This document shows, in pieces, positions 36,629 through 49,400 of a stretch of DNA of 64,000 nt. This DNA comes from Vitreoscilla massiliensis (GTDB lineage Bacteria > Pseudomonadota > Gammaproteobacteria > Burkholderiales > Neisseriaceae). Every line of letters begins with the position of its first letter. The first letter of the stretch is position 1. The DNA lies in NCBI RefSeq assembly GCF_001457815.1, contig NZ_LN898221.1, positions 248,001 to 312,000 of the forward strand. The letters run 5' to 3'. Under the pieces are notes generated by a model. It made no database searches. It was given only the letters and a program-made list of their open reading frames with translations, and was not told the DNA's origin. Made by a program: the position numbers and the translations under genes.

Positions 36629-37477
36629 TTAGTGTTGTTGCTTGTAGGAATTAATGCTTTTTTTGGTACGGCTTAATTGTTCACTCGCGCCGGGCATGGC
36701 CAAGGCCAAGCCTGTGGTCAACACGTCTATGGCCATCAATTGGCACAAGCGCGCAATCATCGGGATGTATTGGCTGTTGTCTTCGGTGGCTGGAATCGGC
36801 AGTAGCGCATCGGCCAGTATGGCCAAGGGTGTGTCGTTTTGGGTTAAGGCCAATAAGGTCGCACCAGACTGTTTGACCAAATGCGCCACTTGCAAGATTT
36901 CTTCGGATTGCCCCGACAAAGACACCAACACCGCCACATCGTGTTCGCCCAGCACAGACGCGGCCATGCGCTGGCTGTGGCTGTCGGTATAGGCGATGGT
37001 GTTTAGGCCAAAGCGAAAGAATTTGTGTTGCGCGTCTTGGGCAACGATGCCGGAATTGCCCAAGCCATAAAACTCAATGCGCCGCGCCGCCATCAAGTGC
37101 CCTACACAGGTTGCCAACAAGGTTTCTGACCACAAATCTGGCAAACGCCCTAAGGCATTTTGGGTGTTTTGTACCATTTTGTGGGCAATGGTGGTGTAAC
37201 TGTCGTCGCGGCTTAAATCGGCGTGCACAAACGGTGTACCTTGGTGTTGGCTGAGGCTGCCAGACAATTTCAGCTTAAACTCAGGCAAGCCGCTGCAACC
37301 CAATACCCGACACAAACGTATCACCGTAGGTTCGCTCACGCCAACTGTCGCGGCAATGTCGGCCACCGCCGCTTGCATAAACACTTGTGGCTGTTGCAGC
37401 GCGTATTCGGCCACTTGCTTTTGGGCGGGACTTAAACCCGGTAAGGCTTGCGCCACTTGCTGTAAAAAAGTGGCCAT
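36629..37477 (-). CDS. hexR: HexR-type transcriptional regulator (RpiR family)
   Basis: 282 residues: an N-terminal RpiR helix-turn-helix (LSPAQKQVAEYALQQPQVFM ... TVGVSEPTVIRLCRVLGCSG, about 14-66) and a C-terminal SIS sugar-phosphate domain (YGLGNSGIVAQDAQHKFFRF near 135, VLVSLSGQSEEILQVA near 183). HexR senses KDPG and represses zwf, edd and related genes. The near-ideal HexR operator at 40776-40790 lies between zwf and edd, supporting this assignment. ATG follows the glk stop by one base. Confidence 0.92.
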   Translation of the reverse strand: MATFLQQVAQALPGLSPAQKQVAEYALQQPQVFMQAAVADIAATVGVSEPTVIRLCRVLGCSGLPEFKLKLSGSLSQHQGTPFVHADLSRDDSYTTIAHKMVQNTQNALGRLPDLWSETLLATCVGHLMAARRIEFYGLGNSGIVAQDAQHKFFRFGLNTIAYTDSHSQRMAASVLGEHDVAVLVSLSGQSEEILQVAHLVKQSGATLLALTQNDTPLAILADALLPIPATEDNSQYIPMIARLCQLMAIDVLTTGLALAMPGASEQLSRTKKSINSYKQQH

Positions 37478-37478
37478 C

Positions 37479-38453
37479 TTATGCCTCCAAAGTTTGTTGT
37501 AAGGCCACGGCAGCGCCCAATAAGCCGGGACATGGGCTCAAGACCACATACACCGGTATCGCCGCCAAATAGGCATCGAAACGGCCTTTGTTTTCAAAAC
37601 GGTCGCGAAACGGCGATTGCTTAAAATACTCAATAAAACGCGGAATGATACCACCGCACAAATACACGCCACCGCGCGCGCCCAAGGTTAAGGCCAAATT
37701 GGAGGCGATGGTGCCGAGCATGGCGGAGAAGATGTCCAAGCTCAAACGGCACAGTGGATGCTGTCCGGTCAAGGCACGGCTGGAAATGTCTTGAGCGCTC
37801 AATTTTTCGCGTTTAATGCCTTCGCGTTCGGCCAAAGCCTCGTATATCAGCGACAAACCAGCGCCAGATAAGAAACGCTCGGCCGACACATGGCCAAACT
37901 TGGCCTTGGCATAGGCCCAAATGGTGGCTTCGGTGTCATCAAATGGGCTGAAACTGACATGACCGCCCTCGCCGGCCAAAGGCGTATAGCCATGGGCATG
38001 CGGAATCAAACCCGACACGCCCAAACCCGTACCCGGGCCGATGACGGCAATGGGCATTTGCTCGATTGGACTGCGACCACCGATTTTCACCAATTCGTCT
38101 TTGGGCAGGTGTGGTACCGACAGCGCTTGCGCGGTGAAGTCGTTGAGCAAAATCAGCGTTTCCAATTGTAAGGCTTGGCGGGTGGTTTCAATGGAAAACG
38201 ACCAATGGTGGTTGGTCATTTGCACCCAGTCGCCGACTATCGGATTGGCAATGGCAATGGCGGCATGGCTGACTTTGATCTGGCCCACTTGCTGCAAAAA
38301 ATGGCGGATGGCATCGGTAATGGTGGCAAAATCATTGCAGGCCAACACGCTGACATCGCTGAGCACCAACGGTGCGGTTTCGAGAGCAAAACGGGCATTG
38401 GTGCCGCCGATGTCGGCCACCAAACGCGGCCACAGAGGTTCAGCAATAGACAT
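37479..38453 (-). CDS. glk: Glucokinase
   Basis: ATP-dependent phosphorylation of glucose to glucose-6-phosphate. 324 residues; phosphate-binding [14 protein letters not shown] at 10-23, [14 protein letters not shown] near 99, [14 protein letters not shown] near 136 and [11 protein letters not shown] near 157 are bacterial glucokinase (Glk) motifs. Overlaps pgl by 14 bases and abuts hexR, so translation is probably coupled across the operon. Confidence 0.95.
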   Translation of the reverse strand: MSIAEPLWPRLVADIGGTNARFALETAPLVLSDVSVLACNDFATITDAIRHFLQQVGQIKVSHAAIAIANPIVGDWVQMTNHHWSFSIETTRQALQLETLILLNDFTAQALSVPHLPKDELVKIGGRSPIEQMPIAVIGPGTGLGVSGLIPHAHGYTPLAGEGGHVSFSPFDDTEATIWAYAKAKFGHVSAERFLSGAGLSLIYEALAEREGIKREKLSAQDISSRALTGQHPLCRLSLDIFSAMLGTIASNLALTLGARGGVYLCGGIIPRFIEYFKQSPFRDRFENKGRFDAYLAAIPVYVVLSPCPGLLGAAVALQQTLEA

Positions 38454-39174
38454 GAACAGGGATTCCTTGTGAGTGATGCAAAACCAAGCTGATGGGCAAG
38501 TTCACATCGGCTTGTTGGGCTGCTTGTTGCAACACCTTGCGTTTGGGTGCGCCAAAAGCGGCGATGTAGATGCTTTTGGCACTTACGATGGCAGCTAGTG
38601 TCATGCTGATGCGCCAATACGGCGCGGCCGGAGGCTGCAGAAGCAGCAACGGTGTTGCATTATCCAAATCAATGCCCGCGGCCAATTGCTCAGCATGTGC
38701 AAACAACGATGCGGTATGGCCATCTTCACCCATGCCCAACACCACCACATCGGGGCGCTGATAGGCTTGTAATGCGGCCTGTAACACTGTCATGCGCTCA
38801 GTTTCGGTCAATTCTCGTGGCGCGTCATTGGGATTGATAACTGGCAACAAGGGCTGCCACTGTGCTTGCGCGGCATGGTGTTGCAATAAGTTGGTTTCAA
38901 TCAACACGCTGTTGCTGTTGACATGGCCACGACTGAGCAAGCGTTCGTCCACCCATTGGATGGTGACGCGTGACCAATCCAAATCTGCTGTGCTCAAGGT
39001 TTGCATCAGCGCACGCGGTGATTTGCCACCGGATACGGCCAGCAGCACGTGGTTTTGGCGGCTGAGCAAATCACGCAACTGACTGATTAAAGCACTGGCC
39101 AAGGCCAAATTAAATTCGGCCTCGGTCGCAAACTCATGCCATTTTTCCAGATGTTTTTTATCAGGCTTCTTCAT
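38440..39174 (-). CDS. pgl: 6-phosphogluconolactonase
   Basis: Hydrolyses 6-phosphoglucono-1,5-lactone to 6-phosphogluconate. 244 residues of the DevB/SOL type: [18 protein letters not shown] near 45, [20 protein letters not shown] near 70, and [20 protein letters not shown] near 143. Overlaps the end of zwf by 14 bases and the start of glk by 14 bases. Confidence 0.94.
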   Translation of the reverse strand: MKKPDKKHLEKWHEFATEAEFNLALASALISQLRDLLSRQNHVLLAVSGGKSPRALMQTLSTADLDWSRVTIQWVDERLLSRGHVNSNSVLIETNLLQHHAAQAQWQPLLPVINPNDAPRELTETERMTVLQAALQAYQRPDVVVLGMGEDGHTASLFAHAEQLAAGIDLDNATPLLLLQPPAAPYWRISMTLAAIVSAKSIYIAAFGAPKRKVLQQAAQQADVNLPISLVLHHSQGIPVHVYC

Positions 39175-40633
39175 GCCACATCACCCCGTTTTTGGACAAT
39201 AAGGCGCTGGAAGCCGCAGGGCCCCAAGTGCCGGCGGTATAGGATTTGGGTTCATCGCCTTGCTCGGCCCACGCTTGCATGATGGGTGTGACCCATTCCC
39301 ATGCCGCCACCAATTCATCGCGGCGCATGAACAAAGCCAGCTTGCCATCGATGACATCGAGCAATAAGCGCTCATACGCCTCGGCACGGCGGCCATCAAA
39401 CATTTGGCAAAAATCCAAACTCAGGTAAGTCGGCTTCACCTTCATTGCATTGCCCGGCTCTTTCGCCATCAAATACAAGCGGATGTCTTCTTCTGGTTGC
39501 AAACGGATGACCAAGCGGTTGCCCGCTGCCACGCCGCCAGCAACTGGAAACACTGCGTGCGGCACTTCGCGAAACTGAATCACAATTTCGGCCACTTTTT
39601 CTTGCATGCGTTTGCCGGTGCGCAAGAAAAATGGCACCCCCGCCCAACGCCAATTGTCGATTTGTGCCTTCAAGGCGACAAACGTCTCGGTATTGCTCGC
39701 CTCGGGCGTGTCTTCTTCGTCCACATAAGCGGGCACGCTGAGGCCATCAATCGCACCGGCTTTGTATTGGCCGCGCACCACTTGTTTGGCGACATCGTTA
39801 ATGCGCAGCGGCTTCAAGGATTTCAACACCTTGAGTTTTTCATCGCGTACGGCATCGGCCTGTAAACTGTGCGGCGGTTCCATCGCCACAAAACACAGCA
39901 ATTGCAGCAAGTGGTTTTGCACCATGTCGCGCAAAGCGCCGATGCCATCGTAAAACTCACCACGACCGGCCACGCCCAATTTTTCTGCCAAGGTGATTTG
40001 CACATGCTCGACCCATTCACGCCGCCACAAAGGCTCAAACAACACATTGGCAAAACGCATCGCCAGCAGGTTTTGCACCGACTCCTTGCCCAAATAATGG
40101 TCAATGCGGTAAATCTGGTTTTCGGCAAAATACTGCGCGATGGCTGCATTGATGTTGTTGGACGAGGTCAAATCGGTGCCCAACGGCTTTTCCAATACCA
40201 CCCGGTGTGGCTCGTGGTTCAAGCCAACGGCGGCCAAATTCGCGCAAATGGGCTCGAAATACTGCGGCGCAGTGGCCAGATAATAGACATTGAGCACACC
40301 TACATGACCGTGCAGCTTGGCTGCCAAGGCTTGATAATGTTCGGCTTGGGTGGCATCCACTTGCACATAATCGATGCGCGCCAAAAAGCTGTCCCAGCCT
40401 TCGGCATTGACGCCTTTGATGCGCGGCTTGGCCTCGGCTTCCAATTGCGCCACATAGGCAGCGCGACCCAAATCCTTGCGACCCAAGCCGATGATACGGC
40501 CTGTAGGATGCAGCAAGCCATGTTGGTGGGCGGCATACAGCGCCGGCAAGAGTTTGCGCATGGCCAAATCGCCCGTGCCACCGAACAACACCATATTGAA
40601 CGGCGTTTTGGCATGAGGTAGGGTTTTCGACAT
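39161..40633 (-). CDS. zwf: Glucose-6-phosphate 1-dehydrogenase
   Basis: Oxidises glucose-6-phosphate to the lactone with NAD(P)+. 490 residues, the usual bacterial length. NADP fingerprint [19 protein letters not shown] near 15; active-site [15 protein letters not shown] near 175 with the catalytic histidines; second coenzyme/substrate region [10 protein letters not shown] near 324. First gene of the zwf-pgl-glk-hexR-gluP series, divergent from edd, with a palindrome (AGTAATATTACT, 40664-40675) in its own leader that may be a second regulator site. Confidence 0.96.
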   Translation of the reverse strand: MSKTLPHAKTPFNMVLFGGTGDLAMRKLLPALYAAHQHGLLHPTGRIIGLGRKDLGRAAYVAQLEAEAKPRIKGVNAEGWDSFLARIDYVQVDATQAEHYQALAAKLHGHVGVLNVYYLATAPQYFEPICANLAAVGLNHEPHRVVLEKPLGTDLTSSNNINAAIAQYFAENQIYRIDHYLGKESVQNLLAMRFANVLFEPLWRREWVEHVQITLAEKLGVAGRGEFYDGIGALRDMVQNHLLQLLCFVAMEPPHSLQADAVRDEKLKVLKSLKPLRINDVAKQVVRGQYKAGAIDGLSVPAYVDEEDTPEASNTETFVALKAQIDNWRWAGVPFFLRTGKRMQEKVAEIVIQFREVPHAVFPVAGGVAAGNRLVIRLQPEEDIRLYLMAKEPGNAMKVKPTYLSLDFCQMFDGRRAEAYERLLLDVIDGKLALFMRRDELVAAWEWVTPIMQAWAEQGDEPKSYTAGTWGPAASSALLSKNGVMWHEEA

Positions 40634-40722
40634 AGGGATTCCCAGTTGAACATGTGTTAAGGTAGTAATATTACTTCATCATTGGCAACAATTCCATATT
40701 TAGGCATTGTTTTGCGGCATTT

Positions 40723-40790
40723 TTGAAACTTGTGTAAATACCCTTGTACAATCACCGCCAAATCCACGTAAAATATGTAATAAAATTACA
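40723..40790 (+). promoter_or_regulatory. edd promoter and HexR operator
   Basis: TGTAATAAAATTACA (40776-40790) is a perfect 15-bp palindrome (central base excepted) matching the HexR consensus TGTAATTAAATTACA in all but one central base. Upstream, TTGAAA (40723-40728), an 18-base spacer and TACAAT (40747-40752) form a plausible promoter for edd-eda. HexR bound at about +20 would block it, and KDPG would release it. Confidence 0.8.
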
Positions 40791-40808
40791 AGCATTGGAA
40801 CAACCACC

Positions 40809-42641
40809 ATGAGTTCTGTATTGAATGCCGATTTGGCGCGCATCACCGAGCGCATCCGTGCGCGCAGCGCCAACAGCCGCCGCGCTTATTTGGACATGAT
40901 TGCCAGCATGCGTTTGCAAGGCAAATTAGAGCGCAGCCAATTGTCGTGCACCAATTTGGCGCATGCGTTTGCCGCCATGCCCAATGCCATCAAAATCGAA
41001 TTGCAGCAACAATCCGCGCCGAACATTGCCATCGTGTCGGCCTACAACGACATGTTGTCGGCGCACCAACCTTTACAAGCCTATCCAGACATCATCAAAC
41101 AAGCGGCCTTGAGTGTGGGCGCGACGGCACAGTTTGCTGGCGGCACGCCAGCGATGTGCGATGGCGTGACCCAAGGCCAAGCTGGCATGGAATTGTCGCT
41201 GTTTTCGCGCGATGTTATTGCCATGAGCACGGCCGTGGCCTTGTCGCACCAAATGTTTGATGCGGCTTTGTATTTGGGCGTGTGCGACAAAATCGTGCCC
41301 GGTTTGCTCATCGGGGCTCTGAGTTTTGGCCATTTACCAGCGCTGTTTGTACCAGCCGGCCCGATGGAAACCGGCATCAGCAATGATGAAAAAGCCAAAG
41401 TGCGCCAATTGTATGCCACCGGCCAAGTCGGGCGCGAAGCCTTATTGGCCAGCGAAGCCGCGTCTTACCACAGCGCCGGCACGTGCACGTTTTATGGCAC
41501 CGCCAATTCCAACCAAATGCTGATGGAAATCATGGGGCTGCACCTGCCTGCCAGTGCATTTGTGCATCCGAATACCGAATTGCGCACCGCCTTGGTCAAG
41601 CAAGCGGCAATACAGGCCGCCTCTTTGGCCAAAAGCGAACACATTATTGGTGTGGGTGAGATGATAGACGAGCGCAGCATCGTCAATGCCATTGTTGGTT
41701 TGATGGCAACCGGCGGCTCGACCAACCACACTTTGCATTTGGTGGCCATCGCCCGCGCGGCCGGCATCCGCATTGATTGGTCAGACTTTGACGACATCTC
41801 CAATATGGTGCCACTGCTCGCCCGAGTCTATCCCAATGGCAAAGCCGATGTGAACCAATTTCACGCTGCTGGCGGCATCGCCTTCATCATCCGCGAATTG
41901 CTGGATTCGGGTTTGCTGCATGAAGATGTGCGCACCGTGATGGGCACAGGTTTGCGCGCTTATGCGCAAGAGCCGTTCTTACAAGAGGGTCAATTAGTAT
42001 GGCGCGATGTCACCGCGCACAGCTTGGACGACGGCATAGTGCGGCCTGTAAATCTGCCTTTTGCCAACAATGGTGGCTTGAAACTGTTACAAGGCAATTT
42101 GGGGCGGGCGGTGATTAAGGTTTCGGCAGTTGCCCCCGAGAACCGCATTGTTGAAGCACCGGCGGTGGTGTTTACCGAGCAAGCGCAAGTGATAGAAGCC
42201 TTCAAACGTGGCGAACTCAATCGCGATTGTGTGGTGGTGTTGCGCTTCCAAGGGCCACGCGCCAATGGCATGCCAGAATTGCACCAATTGACGCCGCAAT
42301 TGAGCGTGTTGCAAAACCAAGGTTACAAAGTGGCTTTGGTCACCGACGGGCGCATGTCTGGCGCGTCTGGCAAAGTGCCTGCCGCCATCCATTTGACACC
42401 AGAAGCCTTGCTCGGCGGCACCATCGCCAAAATTCAAGACGGCGACATCGTGCGCTTAAACGCCGAAACAGGCGAATTGAGCGTGTTGGTGGCCGATGCG
42501 CTCTTGCAACAACGCCCTGTTGCCACGGTCGACTTGAACCCACACCTGCACACCGTCGGTCGGCGCTTGTTTGCTGGCATGCGCCAATTAAGCTCCAGTG
42601 CCGAGACTGGTGCCATGAGTTTCGGTGGTGATTTCAACTAA
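40809..42641 (+). CDS. edd: Phosphogluconate dehydratase
   Basis: First dedicated Entner-Doudoroff step: 6-phosphogluconate to KDPG, a 4Fe-4S dehydratase of the IlvD/Edd family. ATG 40809 ([20 protein letters not shown]) gives 610 residues. FeS ligands are visible in [13 protein letters not shown] near 115 and [10 protein letters not shown] near 158; [12 protein letters not shown] near 223 and [19 protein letters not shown] near 513 complete the signature. An in-frame extension upstream runs through the operator and is not the start. eda follows after 12 bases. Confidence 0.96.
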   Translation: MSSVLNADLARITERIRARSANSRRAYLDMIASMRLQGKLERSQLSCTNLAHAFAAMPNAIKIELQQQSAPNIAIVSAYNDMLSAHQPLQAYPDIIKQAALSVGATAQFAGGTPAMCDGVTQGQAGMELSLFSRDVIAMSTAVALSHQMFDAALYLGVCDKIVPGLLIGALSFGHLPALFVPAGPMETGISNDEKAKVRQLYATGQVGREALLASEAASYHSAGTCTFYGTANSNQMLMEIMGLHLPASAFVHPNTELRTALVKQAAIQAASLAKSEHIIGVGEMIDERSIVNAIVGLMATGGSTNHTLHLVAIARAAGIRIDWSDFDDISNMVPLLARVYPNGKADVNQFHAAGGIAFIIRELLDSGLLHEDVRTVMGTGLRAYAQEPFLQEGQLVWRDVTAHSLDDGIVRPVNLPFANNGGLKLLQGNLGRAVIKVSAVAPENRIVEAPAVVFTEQAQVIEAFKRGELNRDCVVVLRFQGPRANGMPELHQLTPQLSVLQNQGYKVALVTDGRMSGASGKVPAAIHLTPEALLGGTIAKIQDGDIVRLNAETGELSVLVADALLQQRPVATVDLNPHLHTVGRRLFAGMRQLSSSAETGAMSFGGDFN

Positions 42642-42653
42642 GGATTTTTTGCA

Positions 42654-43280
42654 ATGAATACCCGTGAATTACTCGCTTTAAGCCCCATCGTACCGGTGAT
42701 GGTGGTCACCGATTTGGACGACATCGTCCCTGCCGCGCAAGCCTTGTTTGATGGCGGCATCCGCGCTTTTGAAATCACCTTGCGCACACCGATGGCCTTA
42801 GAGGCGATACGCGTGTTAAACCAAGCTTTGCCTGCTGAAGCTGTGGTCGGTGCCGGCACCATCACCAACCCTGCTCAATTACAGGACGCTATCGCTGCCG
42901 GCGCACGTTTCGGTGTCAGCCCCGGCTTGACCGCAGATTTGGCTCAGGTCATACAAGCTACAGACCTGCCTTTCTTGCCCGGCATTGCCAGCGCCAGCGA
43001 ATTGATGCAGGCTTTGGACTGGGGTTTTGATACCTTGAAACTGTTTCCTGCCGAAGCAATAGGCGGCGTGAACTTGCTCAAAGCCTTGGCCGGCCCATTT
43101 GCACAGGCGCGCTTTTGTCCAACCGGTGGCATCCATGCCGGCAATGCGCCCGACTATCTGTCTTTAAACAATGTGTTGGCAGTCGGCGGCAGTTGGGTCT
43201 TGCCACAAGACAAGATGCTGCAACACGATTGGCAAGGCATACGTGAGTTGGCACAAGCAGCGTGTGCACTCAAAGCTTGA
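42654..43280 (+). CDS. eda: 2-dehydro-3-deoxy-phosphogluconate aldolase
   Basis: Splits KDPG into pyruvate and glyceraldehyde-3-phosphate; class I aldolase. 208 residues with the general base Glu40 in FEITLRTP and Schiff-base Lys129 in FDTLKLFPAE; GAGTITNPAQL near 67 and CPTGGIHAGNAPDYL near 152 are typical. SD AAGGA lies 12 bases before the ATG. Second gene of the HexR-controlled edd-eda unit. Confidence 0.96.
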   Translation: MNTRELLALSPIVPVMVVTDLDDIVPAAQALFDGGIRAFEITLRTPMALEAIRVLNQALPAEAVVGAGTITNPAQLQDAIAAGARFGVSPGLTADLAQVIQATDLPFLPGIASASELMQALDWGFDTLKLFPAEAIGGVNLLKALAGPFAQARFCPTGGIHAGNAPDYLSLNNVLAVGGSWVLPQDKMLQHDWQGIRELAQAACALKA

Positions 43281-43305
43281 ATATCAAACCCATCTTTAAA
43301 TAATA

Positions 43306-43391
43306 CGGCCTGTAAACCCATATCGCTGTCGATACAAGAGCGGCCTGTAAATCATTGCCAGCAGTGGATTCTAGGTATTTACAGGCCGCAT
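43306..43391. repeat. Cluster of three DUS copies
   Basis: Copies at about 43308 and 43341 (plus orientation) and 43378 (minus). The last two can pair with a 26-base loop. They fill the space between eda and the adhesin 2 terminator. Confidence 0.7.
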
Positions 43392-43414
43392 TCTTGTGTT
43401 TACACGCATAAAAA

Positions 43415-43436
43415 AAGCCAGCCCTAGGGCTGGCTT
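43415..43436 (-). terminator. Terminator of adhesin 2
   Basis: A perfect 22-bp palindrome (arm AAGCCAGCCCT) followed on the minus strand by seven T residues, 18 bases beyond the adhesin stop codon. Confidence 0.88.
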
Positions 43437-43453
43437 CGTTACTCTGAATCAGT

Positions 43454-46400
43454 TTAGTGCATCTTGAAGAACACACCGGCACCGGCACCAAACTTGCCTT
43501 GGCTGTTGCCCGTGGCTGAGGCTTTGAACACCCAATTGCCGTTTTCACTGATGGCCGAATAACCTACCGCATAGCCCGATTCACCTTGGTAAGTACCGAC
43601 ACCCAAAGACATACCGCCTTCACCTGCGTAAGCCGGTTGTGGCAAGTTGGCCATCGCCATTGCCGCTGCCGTACCGGCATTGGCATTGTCCTCGACATCG
43701 TTGATGCGGTTGCCCAAATTGGTGATGTTATTGCTCACTTCTTTGAGCTGGCTCACGTTCACCGCATCGGTGTCATTTCTGCCCGCTGCGACATTGGTGA
43801 GGGTTTGGTTGCCCGCATCAATGCCGGATTGGGTAATGCTGGCGCCGTTTTTACCGTCTTTGCCCTTGATGGTGACACCGTTGCCATTGACGACGGTGCT
43901 GCTGCCATCGGCATTTTTGGTGGTGACGCTGTTCAAATCCAAGTCTCTGGCAATGTCGACTTGTACTTGGGCACCGGTTGTGGTTTGCGTTGGCGTTACG
44001 GTGACATTTTTGCTGCCGGCGGCAAACTCAACATTTTTACCATCGGTAATTGGCACGCTGACAGAACCACCTTTGCCATCTTTGCCCGTCACATTCCAAT
44101 CATCCATGCTGCCCGTACCCGTGCCGCCGGTTTTTGAAGACACGGTATAAGTGTTGGAATCCTTGTCGTAAGTCACGGTGGTGCCATCTTTGCCAACAAT
44201 GTTGAGGCTTTCATTCGGCAAAATGGTGTCACTGCCGTTTTGGACATGCAAGCCAGCGTATTTCGAGCCGGCGATGGCTTGATTCAATTGGCTCAAGTTC
44301 ACGGCATCGGTCAAAGCGGTGCCCGCGGCGACATTGGTAATGGTTTTGTTGCCGGCGTTGATGCCATTAACGGTCATACTCGGGCCATTGTTAATGGTAA
44401 AGCCTTTGCCATCCACCAATACATCACCCATGACGATGCTGCCGGTACTGCCCAAATCGAGGTTTTTGTTGAGTTCAAAATCAATCACATTGCCATTGCG
44501 GCTGACCTTGATGTTTTTCTCGCCATCGGCCACACCAATGTTAACAGTATCGCCCGGTTTCACTTGGCTGGCTGTATCCCCATCGGTTTGCAAATTCCAA
44601 CCTTTGCCTGCCGTGGTTTGCACCGCAGTCAATTGGTCGACGTTCACCGCATCTTTGCCATTTTTACCCGGCGCCACATTGGTAATGGTTTTGCCACCCG
44701 CATCAATACCGTCGATGGTAATGCTAGGGCCATTGACGATGCTCAAACCACCATTGTTAATGGTCAAATCGCCCATTTTGACGCTGCCAGTGCTGCCCAA
44801 GTCGAGATTTTTGTTGAGTTCAAAATCAATCACATTGCCATTGCGAGTGACTTTGATATTTTTCTCGCCATCGGCCACACCAATGTTAACGGTGTCCCCC
44901 GGTTTCACTTGACTGGCTTTGTCGTCATCGGTTTGCAAATTCCAACCTTTGCCCGCCGTGGTTTGTACCGCAGACAATTGGTCTACATTCACTGCATCCG
45001 TGCCTTTCACACCAGGTGCCACATTGCTGATGACGGTATTGCCAGCATTGATGCCTGTGGTTTTGTTAATCACCACACCACCCACTGTCACTTGGTCAAA
45101 CGCCACATTCGGTGTAGTGGCGATACTGATTGCATTGCCTGATTGGGTAATGGCAATATTGCTGCCGTCTTTAAACTCAATCTTCGACCCTTTGCCTATG
45201 CTGCGCGCCGGATCATTGTTTACCACCAAATCCCAATTGCTGCTGGAATTGGCGATGGCATTGTTTAATTGACTGACATTCACAGCATCGGTTAAGGCAG
45301 AGCCAGCAGCCACATTGCTGATGACGGTATTGCCCGCATTGATGCCTGTGGTTTTGTTAATCACCACACCACCCACTGTCACTTGGTCAAACGCCACATT
45401 CGGCGTGGTGGCGATGCTGATGCTGTTGCCGATTTGACTGATGGCAATGTTTTTGCCTTGGTTAAAGTTGACGGTTTCACCGGCGGTGATTTGCTCGGTA
45501 GTCGCGCTGTTATTGCTCGCCAGCGTCCAACCTTTTTGCAACTCGGTAATGTCATTGCCGTGTTGGTTCAAGGTCGTGGTGTGCTGCGCCAAAGTATTGG
45601 CATGTTGGTTTAAGATATTGCCTTGTTGCGTCACAATGGTATTGGTTGCATACAATTGCGAACCGTTAACCGCATCTTTAGAACTTGAGCTTAAGGTGCC
45701 TGGTGCCACATTGGTAATCTTCAAATCACCTGCATTGATGCCTGTGACATTGTTAATCACCACACCACCCACTGTCACTTGATCAAACACCACATTCGGT
45801 GTGGTGGCAATGCTGATGCTGTTGCCAGTTTGGCTGATGGCAATGTTTTTGCCTTGATTAAAGTTGACGGTTTCACCGGCGGTAATTTGCTCGGTTTTGC
45901 TGCCATTGTTGCTGGCCAGTGTCCAACCTTTTTGCAACTCGGTAATTTCGGTTGTGTGTTGGTTGACGATGGTATTGGTCGCATACAATTGCGAGCCATT
46001 GATGGCATCGGTGCTGCTGCCAGACAAGCGGCCTGCAGCCACGTTTTGGATTTGGCGCTCCTTGCCCACAGAACCGACGCTGACCACACCCACAGGCGCT
46101 GAACCTGCAAAGCCAGCCACAGGCACAGCCGCTGTATCGGCTACCGAATTGGCACCCAAAGCAATGCTGTTATCAATGCTGGCGGCTGCACCATTGCCCA
46201 CTGCCACACTGCCCACACCTGCCGCATTGGCATTACTGCCCACGGCTGTGGCGGCATTGCCTGCTGCCACAGTGTCCACACCGATGGCAATCGCATTCAC
46301 ACCGCTGGCACCGTCATTGCCATAATTGCCTTTGCTTGGGTCTTTGCTGCCTATGCTGACAAAGTGGATGGCGCTGGCATTGGCTTGCGCGGCCAAGGCA

Positions 46401-49400
46401 TACAGTTGTGAGCCATTGATGGCATCGGTACTGCTACTGGAGATGCGACCTGCAGCCACGTTTTGGATTTGACGCTCTTTGCCCACAGAACCGACACTGA
46501 CCACGCCAACAGGAGCGCTGCCGGCAAAATTAGACAAGGTCACATTGCCTATGGTCACGCCAGAGGTCGGCGTGGCCGCGGTATTGGCGACCGAATCTGC
46601 GCCCAAAGCCACGCTGTTGGCCACCGAAGTCAAGGCATTGCTGCCCAAAGCCATGCTGCCGGCGATGCCTGTGCCCACCGTCGCATTGCTGCCTATGGCC
46701 ACGGCTTGGTTGGACTGCGCCAAACTCAAATTGCCCAAAGACACGGTATTGCTTACTGCCAAACCACTTGCGGCCACTTCATTGCCATTGCGATCGAAAT
46801 ACTTGTTTTGGGCACTGTCGTAAGACACCAAGCTGCCCGCCATTTGCCCCAGCAACACATTGTCACTGCCTTGCAAGGCCACACCAGCATTGCTGCCATT
46901 GATGATGTTGTTGTCGCCTTTGGCGGTTAAGCCGGCCTGTAAGCCTTGTGCTTGGTTGAAATTGCCTTGTAAACCACCACCCGCGAGTTCACCCGCGAAT
47001 TGGTTGTTATTACCACTGGACTGAATACCGGCTTGTGCGCCAGACATGATGTTGCCATTGCCTTTGCTCATGCCTCCGGCTTGCACACCCATGATGATGT
47101 TGGCCATGCCCTCAGACTGCATACCGGCAGCCTGACCGATGGCAATGTTGACATCGCCTTTGGCGCCGGTTGCCACATTATTGCCCAGCAACACATTGCC
47201 AAAGCCTTCGCTTTCAAACGCAGCAGCATTACCCACAGCAATACTGCCTGACACTTTGCTGTTGGCGCCTGCATTACTGCCGGCCATAAAGTTGTATTCA
47301 CCTACGGCATTGCTGCCCGCATACTCACCTATGGCCGTATTGTGTCCACCGCCTTTAGTATTAAATCCGGCTCCCAAACCGATAGAGGTATTGTTGTCTC
47401 CTTCGGAGCGACTGCCAGCACCGTAACCCAGCACAGAATTGTTATTGCCCGTGCTGGCCAAACCCGCGCCCGTACCCACGGCGGTATTGAAAGAGCCTAC
47501 CGCATCATTACCGGCTTGTTGGCCTAAGTAGGCATTCATGTCGCCTTGAGAATTGCGCCCTGCGGCCACGCCGACGGCCAGATTGTTGTCGCCAACCGTG
47601 TTTTCACCTGCAGATTTACCAATGAAAGTGCCATAAGTACCGGTGGCGTTGCTGCCAGCAGAATGGCCTATTGCCACTGTTTCCACACCCAAAGCCTGCG
47701 CGGCCAAACCAATGGCGATGCTATTGGCTTGTGCGGCATACGCATTCGAGCCCATGGCCACGGCATCGGCACCATCAGCACGTGTATCTACACCGATGGC
47801 AATCGCATCGGCACCTTTGGCACCATCGTTGCCATAGTTGCCTTTGCTGTCGTCTTTACTGCCTATGCTGACAAAGTGGATGGCACTGGCATTGGCTTGT
47901 TCGGCCAAGGCATACAGCTGTGAGCCATTGATGGCATCGGTACTGGTCTTGCTGATTTGACCCGCGGCCACGTTTTGGATTTGACGCTCATTTCCTGCTG
48001 AACCCACGCTGACCACACCGACAGGTACTGCACCAGCAAACTGGTAGGTGGTGCCATTGATGGTCGCACTGGCAGTAGGCACTGCCTTAGTGGTAGTGGA
48101 GTATGCGCCCAAGGCCACGCTATTGGCTTCAGTAACCACCGCGCTGGTGCCCAAAGCCACAGCCCCAGTCACATCCGCTTTGGCATTTTGACCCAAGGCT
48201 GCACCAGCCACGGTTCCAGCTGTGTTGACGCCATTAAAGTAAGTCGCTATCGCGCCATCACCGAAGGCCGCACCGCCATTGCCAGCTCGTGAGCTGGCAC
48301 CCATGGCTATAGAACCTGTCGCGATTGCATCACGGCCGATGGCAATGCTGTCCACACCCAAGGCTTGTGCGGTCACACCCACGGCCACCGCACCGGTATT
48401 GGCACGACTGTAATCACCGATGGATACCGCATTGGCCATGTCGGCCTTGGAGGCAAAGTCAATATTGTTGCCTAACAAGATGCTGTTTTTGGCGCTGGTG
48501 GTGGCACTGCCCACCACCATATTGTTGCCCATGGCGATGACATCGGCGGCATTGGTGATCGTATTATTGGTGCCCGTGGTAAATACACGAGCAGTATTGT
48601 TAATTTTGCTGTCTGAACCTGAGATTGAAGTGAAATAAATGGCATTGGCTTGTTGTGAGAAGCCTTCCACTGAAGATTTATTGGCATAGGCAACATTATT
48701 GCGTATACCGCTCACCACAGTATTATTGGCATTGTCCAATTTATTGCCAGCACCGATTACCCCAACCTGACCCAATTCAGTTTTACTGTCTGCAATAATG
48801 CCCGCAAGATTGCTGTCATTGAGTCCACTTAAAATACCACTGATGTCTATTTGGTCTTTGTATGAATTGGTAATGGAGTTGCCATAACCTGCGATAAACG
48901 CACCATTGCTGTCTGTGACTTTGTTGGCAGAACCCATGACACTGACCGCAACACCACTGTAAGGCTTAGGATTGGTGGTATTGTCTGAATTGTTAAGGCC
49001 TTTTTGACCAACGGTGTTATAAGCACCCATGATGCTGGTAAATGCACCTTGTGCCACAAAAGGTCTGCCCAATAAATCATTCACCGTAATGCGTTGGTTG
49101 ACCAAAACTTGACTGTTATTACCCATTACTGTGTTGTACAAGCCTTGCGCCGCAGCTTCGTAACCTATTAAGGTACTGCCTTTTCTGAATGCACCGGTGT
49201 GACCACTGTCATTACCACGCACGGTGGTGGTACCAATGTGTATGGATTCAACACCAGCATAAGCCGTTTTACCTATCGCAATCGTGTTGGTTTGGGTGGC
49301 ATCTGCACCATTACCCATGGCCACGCTGTCATTGCCGGCTGCAGTATAGGTACCTACAGCGATAGCATTGGTGCCATCTGCACGGGCAGTAAAGCCTAAG

